Source: Epichloe hybrida
Taxonomy: Eukaryota > Ascomycota > Sordariomycetes > Hypocreales > Clavicipitaceae
Length of the DNA: 64,000 nucleotides
Direction: 5' to 3'
Assembly (NCBI GenBank): GCA_019022495.1
Contig: JAFEKR010000002.1
Span: forward strand, 2,728,001 to 2,792,000
Positions within the stretch are counted from its first letter, which is position 1, and each line of letters opens with the position of its first letter. The notes below the pieces were generated by a model. The model ran no database searches, had not been told where the DNA came from, and saw only the letters and a list, made by a program, of their open reading frames with translations. A program made the translations under genes and the position numbers. Shown one piece after another: positions 1 through 12,217 of this stretch.

Positions 1-2558
1 TACTCGAGATAAAACGACTCCGTGCTAGCCACATCCCAGTCCTTCTCGTTCCTTGCATCCCCGGAGATCTTCAACGCCCTCGTCACAAACTTGTACTTGC
101 CCGCAGGAGCATACCTGCCCGAGTCTAGCTTGCCGTCCCACAACCGCTGGAAGTCCCCCCTCTGGTTAAAGAGGGCAGGCATTTCGAATGGCTGACCTAT
201 AGTCTTGACGCCCATGAACTCGGTCGTCAGGTCCTTGGGAGGGGGCGTTGTCATCGGGACAATATCCACGCGAATTAGGGCGGAACCGAGAGCCAGTTTG
301 GCGTACACGGTGGGGACGACGTCGTCATCCTTGAACGTCCCGGGGGCGGGCACCACGAATTTTGAGTCCTTTGGGGATTTGGCCAACGTTGTGTCATTGC
401 TCAAGGTGACCCAGCATTGATCGGGCATGAGGACGGTTGCCCTACGAAGAGATCCCACGAGGCCTTGGTATGGCAGAGACAGGGCAGAGCCGTCGGTGCC
501 GCTGACGGTGATGTATCCGGACCAGAGGGGCAGACGCCTAGCATCAAGACAGCAGGGGGCTTGGGGACAGACGCTGATGGAGGCGCGTTCATCGGGGGCC
601 AGAGTGACGCGGTCCTTGGAGAATGACAGCGTGGCTTGGGAGTCGACGGCTTCGTTGGGAAAGGCCATGGGGTACACGGAATTCTTTTCGAGAGTGTACA
701 TTGTCATGGCAGGGACGTGGCAAATCTTGTATGTAACCGACTTTTTGCCTTTGTTGCTAATGGTAAAGTTGAGATTGGTGGCGAAGTGGTCTGTATCGTT
801 GAATGAAAGGCTGTACGGGTACAACAACGAGGTCGTGTACGCAGCATCGTAGGCTTGCACTATGCCGCCGCCCTGCTGCGCAGCAGGTGCGAGCTTGCCA
901 AAGAAATGGGTGCCGTTATTGAAGAGCTGCGGCTTGGCAGTAGCAGAAAGTAGGTCGGTGATGAGCTCTGGCTCAAGAGTGCCGCGGGCTTGGGCGACCA
1001 GGGCGATGATGGCGGCGACCAACGGGCTCGCCGCGGATGTGCCTGACATGACGGCATAGCTGCCCTTGGCGACGGCCCACGTGGAGATAATGCCACCTCC
1101 TGGCGCGCCCAGCTGAGGCTTCGAATCCATGGACCAGGTTGGACCCCACGATGTGTAAGAGCTGACCGCTCCGCCGGTTTCGTTAGAGTTGTAGTAGGAG
1201 ACATCGAACTTGGCCTTGCCACGGCCGGTGACGTCGAGGGTGATACTGGAGCGAGCCTTCAGTGTCTTGACCCAAGATTCGCCAACTTGGCGCGTCACCA
1301 TGCCGGCTGCCTTGATGTTGAAGCCCTCATCACCAACGTCGGCCTCGAAGGTCCCGACGTTGTTGTTGTAAAAAAGAATGTACTTGGCACCCTTTGCCGC
1401 GACGTTATGCACCTTTTGGGCAAAGATGCACGTCCCACGACGCACAAGTACAATGTATTTGCTCAGATCGGGCGTGTTGACTGGGAGTGGATCGCAAGCG
1501 TCGTTGGCGATGGTGGCATCGTAACTCGTGGCGTACAACGGCATCGAGACGTCCCAGCCCGTAGGATCCCACGGCAATTCCCACGGGGTATGTGTGAAGT
1601 CGACCTTGGAACCCCCGTCGATGCTGTACTTGGAGTGGTATGACATGACCGGGACCATCACGCTGTCGTAAGATGCCACCGCTATGACCCCCTTGGCGCT
1701 GGCAGGACTGGCCGCGTAAAACAGACCAGAATCACCATCGTTGCCGGCAGAAGCTATGACGGGAACGCCCTGCTCGACGATTCTGGACGCGACCACAGCA
1801 GCTACATCACTGGCCCAGCCTGTGCGCACTTCGGCGGTGGTGGCGATGATGTGGGCGCCGTCCTCAAAGGCCTTGTTGAGGGCAGCGACCACGAGGTCTG
1901 TCGTTGTGGTGCCACTGCAGCCAAAGATTCGGTACGCGCCGAGCTTCACGCCGGGCGCGGCTCCGGTGAAGCCTAGAGCGTTTTTCTGCGCGGCCACAAT
2001 GCCGGCGAGATGCGTTCCGTGGCCGCCGCAATCTTTGGGGGTCTTGCCGGGCACGGGTTCGTTGTCGCCCGTGAAGGCGTCGCCGACGAAGTCTCTCCCG
2101 AAGGACACGATACAGTGGGGTCTTCCGAAGCAACCGTTCCCGAGATCAGGGTGCGTGTAGTCAATGCCCGTGTCAACGAGGGCGATCTTATAGCCGTCGC
2201 CGGTTAAGCCCTTGGCACGGAGCTTGTCCACCTGCGTCATGACGTGCGGCGAGAAGGTATCGGCGGCCTCGTTGCCTCGCGCCGCCATCTTGCGGCCTTT
2301 TGGCGTTCCAATAACCTTGACATTGCTGATATCGGGAGCTTCAACGCGCCTGACTGTCCAGGTGTTCTTCACAAACGGCATTTGAGCAATCTCCTTGGCC
2401 TTCTCCCCCGCGTTATCAAGGTCGTGCAAATCAACAGTCAAGCCATTGAAGAGCTGGTATTTGTGCTCGGTGCGGGTGGTTACTCCCCCGCCGATGGCCT
2501 TCATGAAGGACTGCTTATCCTGGTGTTCTCGATGTCCACGGTCAGTAAAGTAAAGTTT

Positions 2559-2597
<39 letters not shown>

Positions 2598-2745
2598 ATT
2601 TGCGCTTGCCAAGAAGGAAAGACTCTCAACGTACGTGACCTTTTTCAATTTCGATCAGAAGGCGTCCCGGAATCTGATCCATTGCACTAGCACCAAGCAC
2701 GGCAAAAGCCGCAGCGAGGGATGCAAGGATTGTTGAGCGCACCAT
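1..2745 (-). CDS. Secreted subtilisin-like serine protease (S8) with PA insert, 3' end cut by window edge
   Basis: Exons are 2745-2635 and 2519-1; the 115-bp intron runs 2634-2520 (GTACGT donor, CAG acceptor, phase 0). About 876 residues are visible and the frame is still open at base 1. The protein starts with a signal peptide of about 21 residues (a hydrophobic run ending in GASA), then a propeptide to about residue 120. The S8 catalytic triad follows: Asp153 in LVDTGIDYTH, His204 in GGHGTHLAGI and Ser532 in VMSGTSAASP. Between His and Ser lies a protease-associated insert (the CDPLPVNTPDLSKYIVLVRR region), and after Ser a long beta-rich C-terminal region like the Fn3-type domain of C5a-peptidase-like subtilases. 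Family knowledge predicts an extracellular endoprotease for protein scavenging or host degradation. The start gives a clean signal peptide; upstream in-frame ATGs do not. The intron carries a 34-bp CA microsatellite. Confident on family, not on substrate. Confidence 0.93.
2561..2594. repeat. (AC)17 microsatellite inside the protease intron
   Basis: Seventeen perfect AC units lie inside the single intron of the subtilase gene. They form a GT-repeat on the sense strand, about 40 nt downstream of the donor. Confidence 0.97.
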
Positions 2746-3831
2746 GGCTTCAGAAAGTTTCTCACAGCGCCGATATGAAACGCGGGCCACGAGCGTGAGA
2801 ATAGACAAAGACGAGCAGGAGAGGATATGGTGGCACCAAGAAACTTGCTCGGATCAGACACAGGAACCCAATTTATATATCATCACCACCACCTCCACCT
2901 CCATCAACATACAGATCACATATCCCTAGTCGGTAATCCGTATTCCTCAAGTGAATACCACATCTTTCTTCTAGGCACGCTTGACTCCAAATTATTGTGT
3001 CCTCATCTTGGGTAAATGGATGCCTAATACCGGATCTCGCGGCCATCCATCCTTGCTGGACATCGCATGACTGACTGCCGGGTATCATTGGGGCCCAGCA
3101 CAGTCTGGAACGCCTGCTATTAATAGTGTTAGCTAGATCAGCTGGCTGGCTGGCTGGCTGGCTGGCTGAGCGCGAAATCCAGACGGATTCTTATTATCAC
3201 CTGCCTGACCTGATCCGTCCCGGCCCGTCCCATCTCCATTAGAGTCGGCGAGGAGAAGCGAGCCAATCAGAGTGGGTGTGGATCCTGGTCCCCTTGTGAT
3301 CCGCAATCCGCCAGGAACACATTAGTCAAGGAAGGGGAAACACCATCCCAAAAAGGACGCCATGCTGTCACGACTGCGGGAGTTAAAAGTAGTAGCATAT
3401 ACTCCGTACTTGAAGATGATAAATTTCAGTACGAAGTACAGACGAATTCTAATGAAAACGAGGGGGGCCCACGTGGTCAAGTGGTCCTGGCAGCTGTCAG
3501 GTTTTTATGGAGTAGGGGGGGTCTTATCCCTATGTACAAGGTTGCTACTGTAATCTCCCTACTCCGTATTGGGCAGATGCTCTATTCTTTTGACAGGGGG
3601 CACGTGAGCCACTATAATCCGTATTATTAGAAAACAGCTTTGGCATCTACCGAGTACGGAGTACGGACGTACAACGGAGTGGTTGAGGGGCCCGCAGACC
3701 CACAAGGCTTATGTATGACCTCTAAGGAGATAGGTAATCGTGCCACGCCCCACTTCTTTTGGTTATCGTTCGGTGGTCCGAGGTGGTGGATATTATGACT
3801 TCCTTCCTTCCGATATAGGGCTGTTATCTTA
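2746..3831. other. Intergenic: protease promoter and repeat-bearing spacer
   Basis: No gene supported. It holds the upstream region of the protease, a (GGCT)n run at 3141-3168, and three copies of the TACTCCGTAC-type word (3400-3409, 3560-3569, 3654-3664). The last copy is the 11-bp palindrome-like GTACGGAGTAC. Confidence 0.7.
3141..3168. repeat. (GGCT)n tetranucleotide repeat
   Basis: About seven tandem GGCT units in the spacer upstream of the protease gene. Confidence 0.95.
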
Positions 3832-5076
3832 TCATAATGTGGCAGGTGATGAGATGCGAGTGAATTCTGTTCCGAGAACCTGGTTCATCCACGTTCCGAG
3901 CTGCAAAGCATCGGTACTTCCTAAGCCAGCCTGACCCAGATGCAATGTCCAGTCTTGAACATCTTGTAAAGAGGTTTGGGTCAATGGGTTCTCGCTGATA
4001 TTTTGCGGCCCATCGATGTGAAATTTCTCAATTGCCCCATGTCTTGCCTCAAAGTGCAATTTGCGCTACCCGCCATCAGCCAAGAAGGCAAGGATACAGG
4101 ACCGTCAACTTACCTTGAAAGGTAACTGCGGTCTTGGTCGGGGGTCTTCCTCGAATGGACAAGTACAGAACGAAAATCGCGGGGTTTGGCCATAAATCCA
4201 ATCCCTTGACTTCAACTCATCACGACCAGCCATGATTTCTGGGTCATCAAGTGCATCGTCGTTGATTTCTGCTTGTATGTCGAATGACCCGTACATGCGG
4301 TCAAACTCCCGCACCACAGCGTCCTTGAACGTGTCGTTGTCGAGTTCAACATTTCTCACCGGACTTCTGACACTATCGACACCGCGAGCCTTGACAAAAG
4401 GCTCAGCAGGCGACCTTAGCATTCCTGAGAGGTTCGACAGATTGGGGCTACGAAGAAGGCATGTTCCGTGGTGCAGAGACCGCAAACGGGTCAGTTTGTA
4501 CGCAGACCCAGATATTTTGAAAGTGCCTGTTTCATGCTTGCCGACTGTGTCGACATCAAGGACAATATCGTGTCGCTTATTTACGCTGGTACGTGGCCGC
4601 CCGAGCGATGTCAGAGCTCGAACCACCATTTCCGCATGCTTGTCTCTATCAAACGCCCGTGGGGGGCAAATGACACTGAAATTGACATTGCCCAGATCGT
4701 GAAAAACAGTGCCGCCTCCTGAGCGTCGTCGAACGAGCTTGACAGCAGAATCCTTCCATCCAATCTCGCCAGGCCGGTTGGCGATCTGTGCGAGTACCGG
4801 AAGGTTGAGCTCTAACCAGGGGTTCTGATTCCTCCCGAATACGACACACGGTGAGTTGACGTAGAGAATGAGTACGGTGGATTCCGGCGGCGTGATCTGC
4901 AACAGGCGATGCTCAACAGAGAGATTCACCAGCGGGTCGTTGGATTTGGATATGTAGACTTGGGTCTTGTTAGAAGGGTGCGCTGCGGCGTCGACGGAGA
5001 AGCATCGAGCCCGGCCACGAGGCAATGCAAAAGCACGGCTCATGCATCTCAAAGGAGCTGTCCGGCAGCTAGCCAT
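3832..5076 (-). CDS. Lipoate-protein ligase A family (mitochondrial lipoyltransferase)
   Basis: Exons are 5076-4114 and 4065-3832; the 48-bp intron 4113-4066 (GTAAGT...TAG) gives a product of about 398 residues. The BPL/LplA fold is recognisable from RRRSGGGTVFHDLGNVNFS, the biotin/lipoate ligase signature, and from the downstream KISGSAYKLTR segment with the expected active-site lysine, followed by LHHGTCLL. The second exon adds the C-terminal part (RKLHFEARHG), so the reading frame without splicing would lack it. The start at 5076 is chosen because it begins an Arg-rich, acid-free leader typical of mitochondrial import; an in-frame ATG at 5271 is possible. The family attaches or transfers lipoic acid to E2 subunits of mitochondrial dehydrogenases and to glycine cleavage H protein (yeast counterpart Lip3/Aim22 type). 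It is divergent from chorismate synthase. Confidence 0.9.
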
Positions 5077-5823
5077 GATGCAGAAACGAGCGACTGGAGA
5101 GACACGGACAAGAGGATGTGACAGGTGCAAACGACACAAACGGCGCAAAGGGGTGAGCGGACAGCCTCTGTCAGACAGGCATGCTGAAATCCTTTTATTA
5201 TCGGGCCAATTGTGGCTGGTGAGTGGTGCGAAGCCTGGCTTACACGAGGTGTTCGGATGGGATGATATCAATGGTCTTTTATCGAGTGCAAATCAAGGGC
5301 GAATCGCGTGAACAAAGACTGAAGCTCGGCCTGAGGCTGTCGCGGACAATAAAGCAGGTCCCACCCACCGGGCCAGGATAAACCATTTGCCCACGTGCGA
5401 TGGTCAAGAACTCAAGAGTCATGACTATCTTGCTCAGGAGTCCATCCAGTCCAGACGGGATTCATCGCATCTTTGAAGTGCGGGCGGCTGTCTTATTCCT
5501 TAACTCTTAGTGTAATTTTGACGCCAATCTCACGCATCATTCGACAAAACACATAGAATAGTCCCTGCGTCCCTCGAATTTTTAATTTCTTGGCACTCAA
5601 CCTACCCACGCACCACGCACCACGTGCCCCTCCCCCGCCGTCCCAAAAAAAAATTCATTCTACCCTATCTCGACTGACCGAAATCGGATTGGGACCTGGC
5701 TTGTCTAACTCCAAATTTCAAATTGTTGAAAAAAAAAGAAGAAAAAAACCTCCCACCATTGAACATCTCCCCGTCAACCCAATCACACCATATTACTTCC
5801 TCGATACCAGACAATCGCCCATC
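5077..5823. promoter_or_regulatory. Shared divergent promoter region, lipoate ligase / chorismate synthase
   Basis: This 747-bp spacer lies between two divergent genes. Pyrimidine- and adenine-rich tracts (A runs near 5645 and 5728) precede the chorismate synthase ATG, as is usual for fungal 5' leaders. No specific operator recognised. Confidence 0.5.
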
Positions 5824-7122
5824 ATGTCCACCTTTGGGCACTACTTCCGCGTCACCACGTGAGAAACCCCCCCTTCTCCCTTCTCCCCCTTCCCCTCTCC
5901 ATAGCCATAGCCCAGGCCCTCATTTCCATACTGACAACAACACCCACCTCTGCGCCCCCCCCCCAGCGCAGGAGAATCCCACGGCAAATCCGTCTCCTGC
6001 ATCATCGACAACTGCCCTCCCGGTCTTGCCCTCGTCGAAGATGACATCCAGCCGCAGCTCAACCGCCGCCGGCCGGGCCAGTCGGCCATAACGACACCCC
6101 GCAACGAAAAAGACAAGGTCACCATCCACTCTGGCACCGAGTTCGGCAAGACCCTAGGCACGCCCATTTTGCTCACGGTCCCCAACGAAGACCAACGGCC
6201 CAAAGACTACGGCGACAAGACGATCGATCTCTACCCCCGCCCCAGCCACGCCGACTGGACATATCTCGAAAAGTACGGCACAAAGGCCAGCTCCGGCGGC
6301 GGCAGGAGCAGCGCCCGCGAGACAATCGCCCGCGTGGCCGCCGGCGCCGTCGCCGATAAGTGGCTCAAGGAGATTTACGGCGTCGAAATCGTCGCCTTCG
6401 TGACCTCGGTCGGCAACATCAAACTCTTCGGCGACGCTGACGCCATGAGCGCAGACCCCGCATTCCTCAGCCTAGCCGATACCGTGACCCGCGAGCAAGT
6501 CGACCAGTTTCTCCCCGTCCGCTGCCCCGACGCCACGGCCAACAAGCGCATGGAAGAGCGCATCGCAGAACTGCGCGACCAACACGACAGCACCGGCGGC
6601 ACCGTGACCTGCGTCATCCGCAACGCCCCCTCTGGTCTCGGCGAGCCTGCGTTCGATAAGCTCGAAGCCCTCATCGGGCACGCTATGCTTTCCATCCCCG
6701 CCGCCAAGGGCTTCGAAATCGGCTCGGGTTTCCTCGGTGCCGAAATGAACGGCAGCAAACACAACGACGCCTTTATCCCCGCCCCGGAATTGGATGCCGC
6801 GGCTGCCAAGGACGGGATTCCCCGATCTCGTCTCCACACAAAGACCAACAACTCGGGTGGTATCCAAGGCGGCATCTCCAACGGCATGCCCATCTTCTTC
6901 CGAGTCGCCTTCAAACCCGCCGCCACCATCAGCCAGGACCAGACTACCGCCATGTACGATGCAAGTGGCGAGGGTGTCCTGTCGGCAAAGGGTCGCCACG
7001 ATCCCTGCGTGGTGCCGCGCGCGGTGCCAATCGTGGAGGCCATGGCTGCTCTAGCTATCGCTGACGCTGTCATGGCCCAGCACGCGAGACGGATGGGTAT
7101 TCAGATTGCAAAAGCGAAATAG
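5824..7122 (+). CDS. ARO2: Chorismate synthase
   Basis: Exons are 5824-5858 and 5967-7122; the 108-bp intron 5859-5966 splits codon 12, giving 396 residues. The start [20 protein letters not shown] is the classic N-terminus of the enzyme. Further family motifs are [10 protein letters not shown] (from about residue 122), [16 protein letters not shown] and [12 protein letters not shown] near the end. The enzyme converts 5-enolpyruvylshikimate-3-phosphate to chorismate with reduced FMN, the last step of the shikimate pathway and the branch point to Phe, Tyr and Trp. Fungal forms are bifunctional and reduce their own flavin (family knowledge). The length is slightly short of yeast Aro2 but has no missing block. 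The coding sequence is strongly GC-rich at third positions. Confidence 0.97.
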
Positions 7123-8019
7123 GCGGACGATTCGAGAAAATGACTTCAGGAAGATGTGGATGGTTTTCATCAACCGTTCAAAGCATGTGGCGAGTACGAA
7201 CAATGCCATGGCGTAAGCACTCTGGGAGTTTTGGGCCACACAGAAATGTATCTAGATGAACAGTGTTATTTTCCGTTTCATATACCGTTACATTTGCCAT
7301 CAGCCAGCCAATGACAGAAAAATATCTTGAAACACCTCAATTCCCATGCATTCCTAATAGCATGACCAAATGAGAACCATGCGAGGGGCAAGAACCCAGC
7401 ACGCATCGCGCCATCATTGTCAATGACGAAAAAGTAAAAGCCCATGCCCAATTGTTACCAACAAGGAGAAAAAAACGTCATGTATTGCGCTCTCAAGTAG
7501 ACGCCGCGCTAAGTTCCCTTGAAAGAGGACAGCTACGAGGATGTCCAAACGCTATTCACTTTGTATCCCGATACGGCTCAAGCATCATGCAAACAAAGCT
7601 CATATCTACCCTGTATACAGCATGTATTGCAAATACATCTCCCTGGTTGTCGCAAAATGAAATATCGCCTGTGATTAAGAGGGGGAAATTCGTCGTCTCA
7701 CAGGGAAGAGGGGGGGGGGGGGAAGAAGAAGTAATAAAAGAGGTCCTCAATGTAACATGTCCCCCTCATCGCCAGTCACCCCATGTTTCGTGCTCCCATC
7801 ATGCCAGTATCTGTGGTCGAAAAAAAGAAAGAAAAAAAAAAGATACCCAAGGTTACTACAAATGATAATGAAACAAAAACCCTCGATTTCGGGAAGGGTG
7901 GGAGTGAAATAACGCTGTGCGAAGCATATTCATGATGATATGATGCAACATGGTCATCGAGTATTCGTCATATAAGTTTCATAAAGAAACGGAGGAGAGA
8001 AAGGTGTCGACCACTTCGA
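7123..8019. other. Tail-to-tail intergenic region
   Basis: The 3' regions of chorismate synthase and the Zn2Cys6 gene face each other here. It contains a G13 run (7710-7722) and A-rich stretches; no gene supported. Confidence 0.6.
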
Positions 8020-11000
8020 TCATGGTTTTCCATGATTCATGTCGTGGTTTTCATACAGACCGAGCACATCAGTAGGAATGTACTCCAGCCATCCAGTCAT
8101 AAGATCCGGTTGCTGCAGGCCGAGTGCGCCAATGTCGATATCTTGGCTGTCAAATGTGATGGCATCCATGCTTCCATTTCCAAATGCCCAAGAAGATTGA
8201 TACGGCATTCCTGGTGGATAGTAAACACTATGACTAGGCGTGCCAGCACCACGGCCGTGGGTGGTAGTGTTGCCATCTGCCACATTGCTCGCTGAGCAGG
8301 CATTGTAGCCTTCATAGCCGCCCGAGTTTTGGCTTGTGGGGGTGTATCCAGAAGCAATGTACGCCTTCGATGCATCCCCTCCATGATCCGAGTATCCATC
8401 ATTGACAGCTGCTGCATACGACAAGTTTGACGGTCGCCTGGCACGCACCCAAAGTGGCGACGTCGCGGCACCCGCCATGTTGGAGGGTGGAGCGGCAGGA
8501 GGATACATAGTTCCAGACTCGGAAGGCATGCTTTGCCTGATTGGGTCGTAGAGCATGTTGCCTGGTGGTGTGTTGGCGTGTCGTCGTTGATTTGCCTGCA
8601 GGTGCTGTTGATGTACGACTTGATTCACAGCATGGCCATGGCCATTTTGGCCATTCGAGTTTTGATACATGAGCGTCAAGTTCGAACTTGGAGAGTTGGC
8701 TGTGCCGGCAAGACTCCACGCAATGGGAGGTGCCCCCGCCTTTGGTGAATTGTGACCGAGGTGTCCGAAATCTCCCGCAATGCCCGGTTGAATGGGTGGC
8801 ATCTTGGTGCTTTCGTATTCTTCTGACGTGTATGTCTCGCAATCCCAGATACCCTTGGCTTTCTGATCCAAGGCAGTAAGTATGTACTTGACACCTCCCC
8901 AATACGCATGCATCTGCTGTAACGAATTGTAGCACCGTTGATAGTTCTGATTAGCTGCCGAGGCGAGGATCGAGTGTCGTGAGTGCTTGGAGTTGGACAC
9001 CTTTCTCTCCATGGGGGGCCGTCTGACGCTGGGAGCCATCGGAGGTGAGCCTTCTCTCGACGAGCCTTCAGAAGCATTGGCACTCGATTCCATCAAGAAA
9101 GCGCATGCAGCAATATAGATAGGCTGGCTAGTGAACGGGTTGCCGATGAAACTGATGGGATCAATAAGATCCGCGAATGACAGGATGTCGCAAATTGTTT
9201 TGGCGCTGCTCATGCTCAGCTCCCGGCTGTCAGGGAGCAGTTGGTGCTCGGTTTTCAATTCACCAAAAGGCGTTAACAAGGTCGGTTGATGGAGGACAAT
9301 GAACAGGGCATGGAACCAAAAATGAAGTAAAATGAACGTTGTTCCATGCCCAAGGCTCAGGTAGGCCTTGAAGTTGCTCACATTGAACTGAAGTCGGCTA
9401 TCCCAGCTCTTGTACATTTTGGTCAATTGATGCTCCATTTTGGCAAGTTTGCTCCACCTGTCTTCGGTAAGGTCTCGCGCATCGTGGACGTTGTTCAGAA
9501 GATCAGATACACGGCCATAGAGATGGATAATCTCCAAGAGCACTGGAAAGAGTACAGGCCATCCAGTAGTGGCATCGAATCTTGCCACTGGGAAAGGCAA
9601 CTCGAAATCGTCATCGCGAAACGTCACTGGCCGGCCCGTGCCCGAGGAGATGACGCGGTCAAGAAAGAACACTGCCCAGAAGGTATCAATGCGCTCCTGT
9701 TCCACTTCCCTCTGCTCCTCGAGACTCAACGCATCCGAGTCAACCATCTTTTTATCTTCGGGGCTTTCCGAGTCACCGGTGCCTCGATTCCCATGTCTTG
9801 TGTACCACGGATCTTTTTCACCTTGATACTGGATACCGACTCTTTTTTGCAAACCCAAGTCAACGGCCATACGAATGGCAAGGCCGAGATACATCCACAG
9901 GGCGCTATCTTGATTGGCTCCAAATCCTTCATATGCCATCAAAAGTAGTGCTTGGACCGCTCCAACAGAAGGACACGGGAACGTGTCAACTGTTGCGTGC
10001 TTGGCGCGTTGGGCAAACGATTGGCCCCTCTCGGTCCTGGGCAGCTTGTCGTTGCCTCCAGTCAGTTGTTGTGCGTCGGAAAATCGAGCACCGATGGCGC
10101 AAATGGCATCAACGAGGATAGGTTCGACTCTTTTTTCCACGACCATTCGGAGGAATTTCGACCTGTTCAAGAAAGGATAATTGCAGCCCAAGTGGACAAA
10201 GAATGTCTTGACGAGGTTCAAAATCAAGGGATGGACAGGTACAGTGCTCGTGGGGTCATACACCGGCATGTCTTCTACGGCGACATCGCTGCCAGCAGCA
10301 ATACTGCTTCCTCGTAAGCCACCGCTCTGGTTTGACAGTGGTGATGCCGCTGACTGTGACCCTCCAGTAGACCGGCGCCGATCACGAACTGATACGACCA
10401 TTTGCTTGAAGCCTGGCACGATGGCGGTTGCTCCGAAGTATCGAAAGTAAGGGACCCGGTGAGAATAGTTGCGTCGCAAAGTCGGTGAGCTCGGGATGTC
10501 ATCAGTGCCGGCGGAGGGACGTGGCGCATGGTGCATTGGTGAAGGTGTAAGACGGGCGGCTTCTGGGTCTGGCCGACTTTGCTCAGAACTGGGCGCATGT
10601 TTACGAGCAGAAGCAGGCTTGGTGAATGGCGAAGTCAGCTCGTGTTGTATATTGACGCCATTGCTGCTGCTTCTGCTACTGGAGGCAGTCGATGCGGGCA
10701 TGAGGTCTAATTTCTTGGGGTTGGGTTTCTGGTCATGCTCGTCAGGTCGAACATCGTCTGGTGGAGTGTCCTCATCTTCGACAGCGACCTTGGAGTCGAA
10801 CGATTCCCCTGCGGCATCTTTGCGGGAGTCTTCGGGAAATCCTTGGCATTGGTGTCCGTTCTTGGTGCAGGTAGAACAGACCGGTCGTTCGCCGGCACAT
10901 CTGGTTTTTCGTCGCCGGCAAGTCAAGCAACTATTGCAACGTTAGATGGATCATCATTGGCAGTATGGCGGAAACGATGGCAAATGTCTTGTCATAGGCC

Positions 11001-11161
11001 TGCGAGGCTAACGATCTGGACATGGCGGCGACGGATATTTGGAAGACGTACGCAGCGTTGATTCTCCGGCGTTTGGACGGAGGCTGGCCCTGGTTGTTGA
11101 CGAAACGAATCTGTCGAGGCTGCGGAGGATTCGAATCCGTCTTGCTGGGGAGCGAGGCCAT
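8020..11161 (-). CDS. Zn2Cys6 transcription factor with fungal-specific middle domain
   Basis: Exons are 11161-11052 and 10930-8020, with a 121-bp intron (11051-10931), giving 1006 residues. The intron falls just before the zinc cluster. After splicing, residues 30-65 contain KRRRINAACLTCRRRKTRC and continue with the remaining three cysteines, giving Cys38, 41, 48, 55, 58 and 65 in the C-x2-C-x6-C-x6-C-x2-C-x6-C spacing. A basic KRRR precedes the cluster. The middle region, from HLGCNYPFLNRSKFLRM through MYLGLAIRMAVDLGLQKR, is the Fungal_trans (middle homology) domain. The last 300 residues are Asn/Gln/Ser/Gly-rich and disordered-looking, a plausible activation domain. It should be a nuclear DNA-binding regulator; its targets cannot be read from the sequence. 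An N-terminus without the first exon would lack the first cysteine. Confidence 0.93.
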
Positions 11162-11962
11162 GCTTCGCTAGATCATGGCGCTGAAGTCTGATGCAATTTT
11201 GCTGGTGAGTGGTGGTGGTCGCCGCGAAGAGCCGAGGCGGCCGGCCCGTTCCGTGGAATTGTTGGCTTTTTAGGCGTGGCAGGGGTGCTGTGCTGTGCTG
11301 TCTGTTGATGATGCTTTGCGCAAATGCCTACGCAGTACTCCGCAGTAAAAGTGGCTCGGGGGGCGTAGCGACGTGTAATTTTCCGCAACCGACAGCTCTC
11401 TGGCGACGCAGAGGGGGCTTCGATAACGTCGACAGACAGGACACGCGGCTTGGAAGCGAGAGAGAGGTGAAAGGGGGATTGATCGGAGACGTCAGCCGAC
11501 ATAGTGGTGGAGGAGGAGACACCAGGAGACGACGGGTGGTGGTGGTGGTAGTAGTGGTGGTCGTGGTCGTGGTGGTCGTGCTCGTGCTCGTTGCCCTCCC
11601 AAGACGATGTTTGTTGCGAGCAGGATTTGGTCGACGTTACTGGGACTGGGGGGTGCTGAGGTGCTCTGCGCTCTACGCTCTGCTGGGAGCAGACGACAGA
11701 TGACAGATGGCTGGCGGAAGGTGATGGTTGTGGCTGCCTGCCAATTGGCGTCGGCGGTTGGATGGGGCCTTCTGCCGTTGGTTGGACAAGAAGGGCGGAG
11801 GGTCGCCGAGGTAGCTTTACGTTTACATACAGGTTTGCATGGCCTATTATTATTATTACCTGCCTCCCTAATAAGAATAGGTGTTCAAGGATGGAAAGAA
11901 GACGAAGGACGACACTTAATCCGTACTCCGTATTCTGTAGGAACCCAGGCAATAGGAGATCC

Positions 11963-12007
11963 GTAGACCGACTAGACCGACTAGACCGACTAGACCTACT
12001 AGACCTG
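11963..12007. repeat. 9-bp minisatellite, unit TAGACCGAC
   Basis: Five degenerate tandem units; the last drift to TAGACCTAC and TAGACCTGG. Confidence 0.9.
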
Positions 12008-12042
12008 GACTGCTCGAGTGACAGGGTTCCAGCCAGGAGGGC

Positions 12043-12069
12043 GTACTGGGCGTACTGGGCGTACTGGGC
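12043..12069. repeat. 9-bp minisatellite, unit GTACTGGGC
   Basis: Three perfect copies at 12043, 12052 and 12061. Confidence 0.95.
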
Positions 12070-12145
12070 TTATTCGGATTTATTACATGCAGTCGAATCA
12101 TCCTGATGAGTTGGCAGAGGCATCTGCGGGGCCAAGCCGCGAGGA

Positions 12146-12217
12146 CACGCACAGCACGCACAGCACGCACAGCACGCACAGCACGCACAGCACGCACAGC
12201 ACGCACAGCACGCACAG
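12146..12217. repeat. 9-bp minisatellite, unit CACGCACAG
   Basis: Eight perfect tandem copies. Unrelated in sequence to the two 9-bp arrays just upstream. Confidence 0.97.

Noticed and set aside
6375..7073. 232-codon antisense frame in chorismate synthase
   Set aside because: It is a shadow of strongly biased codons of a confidently identified gene.
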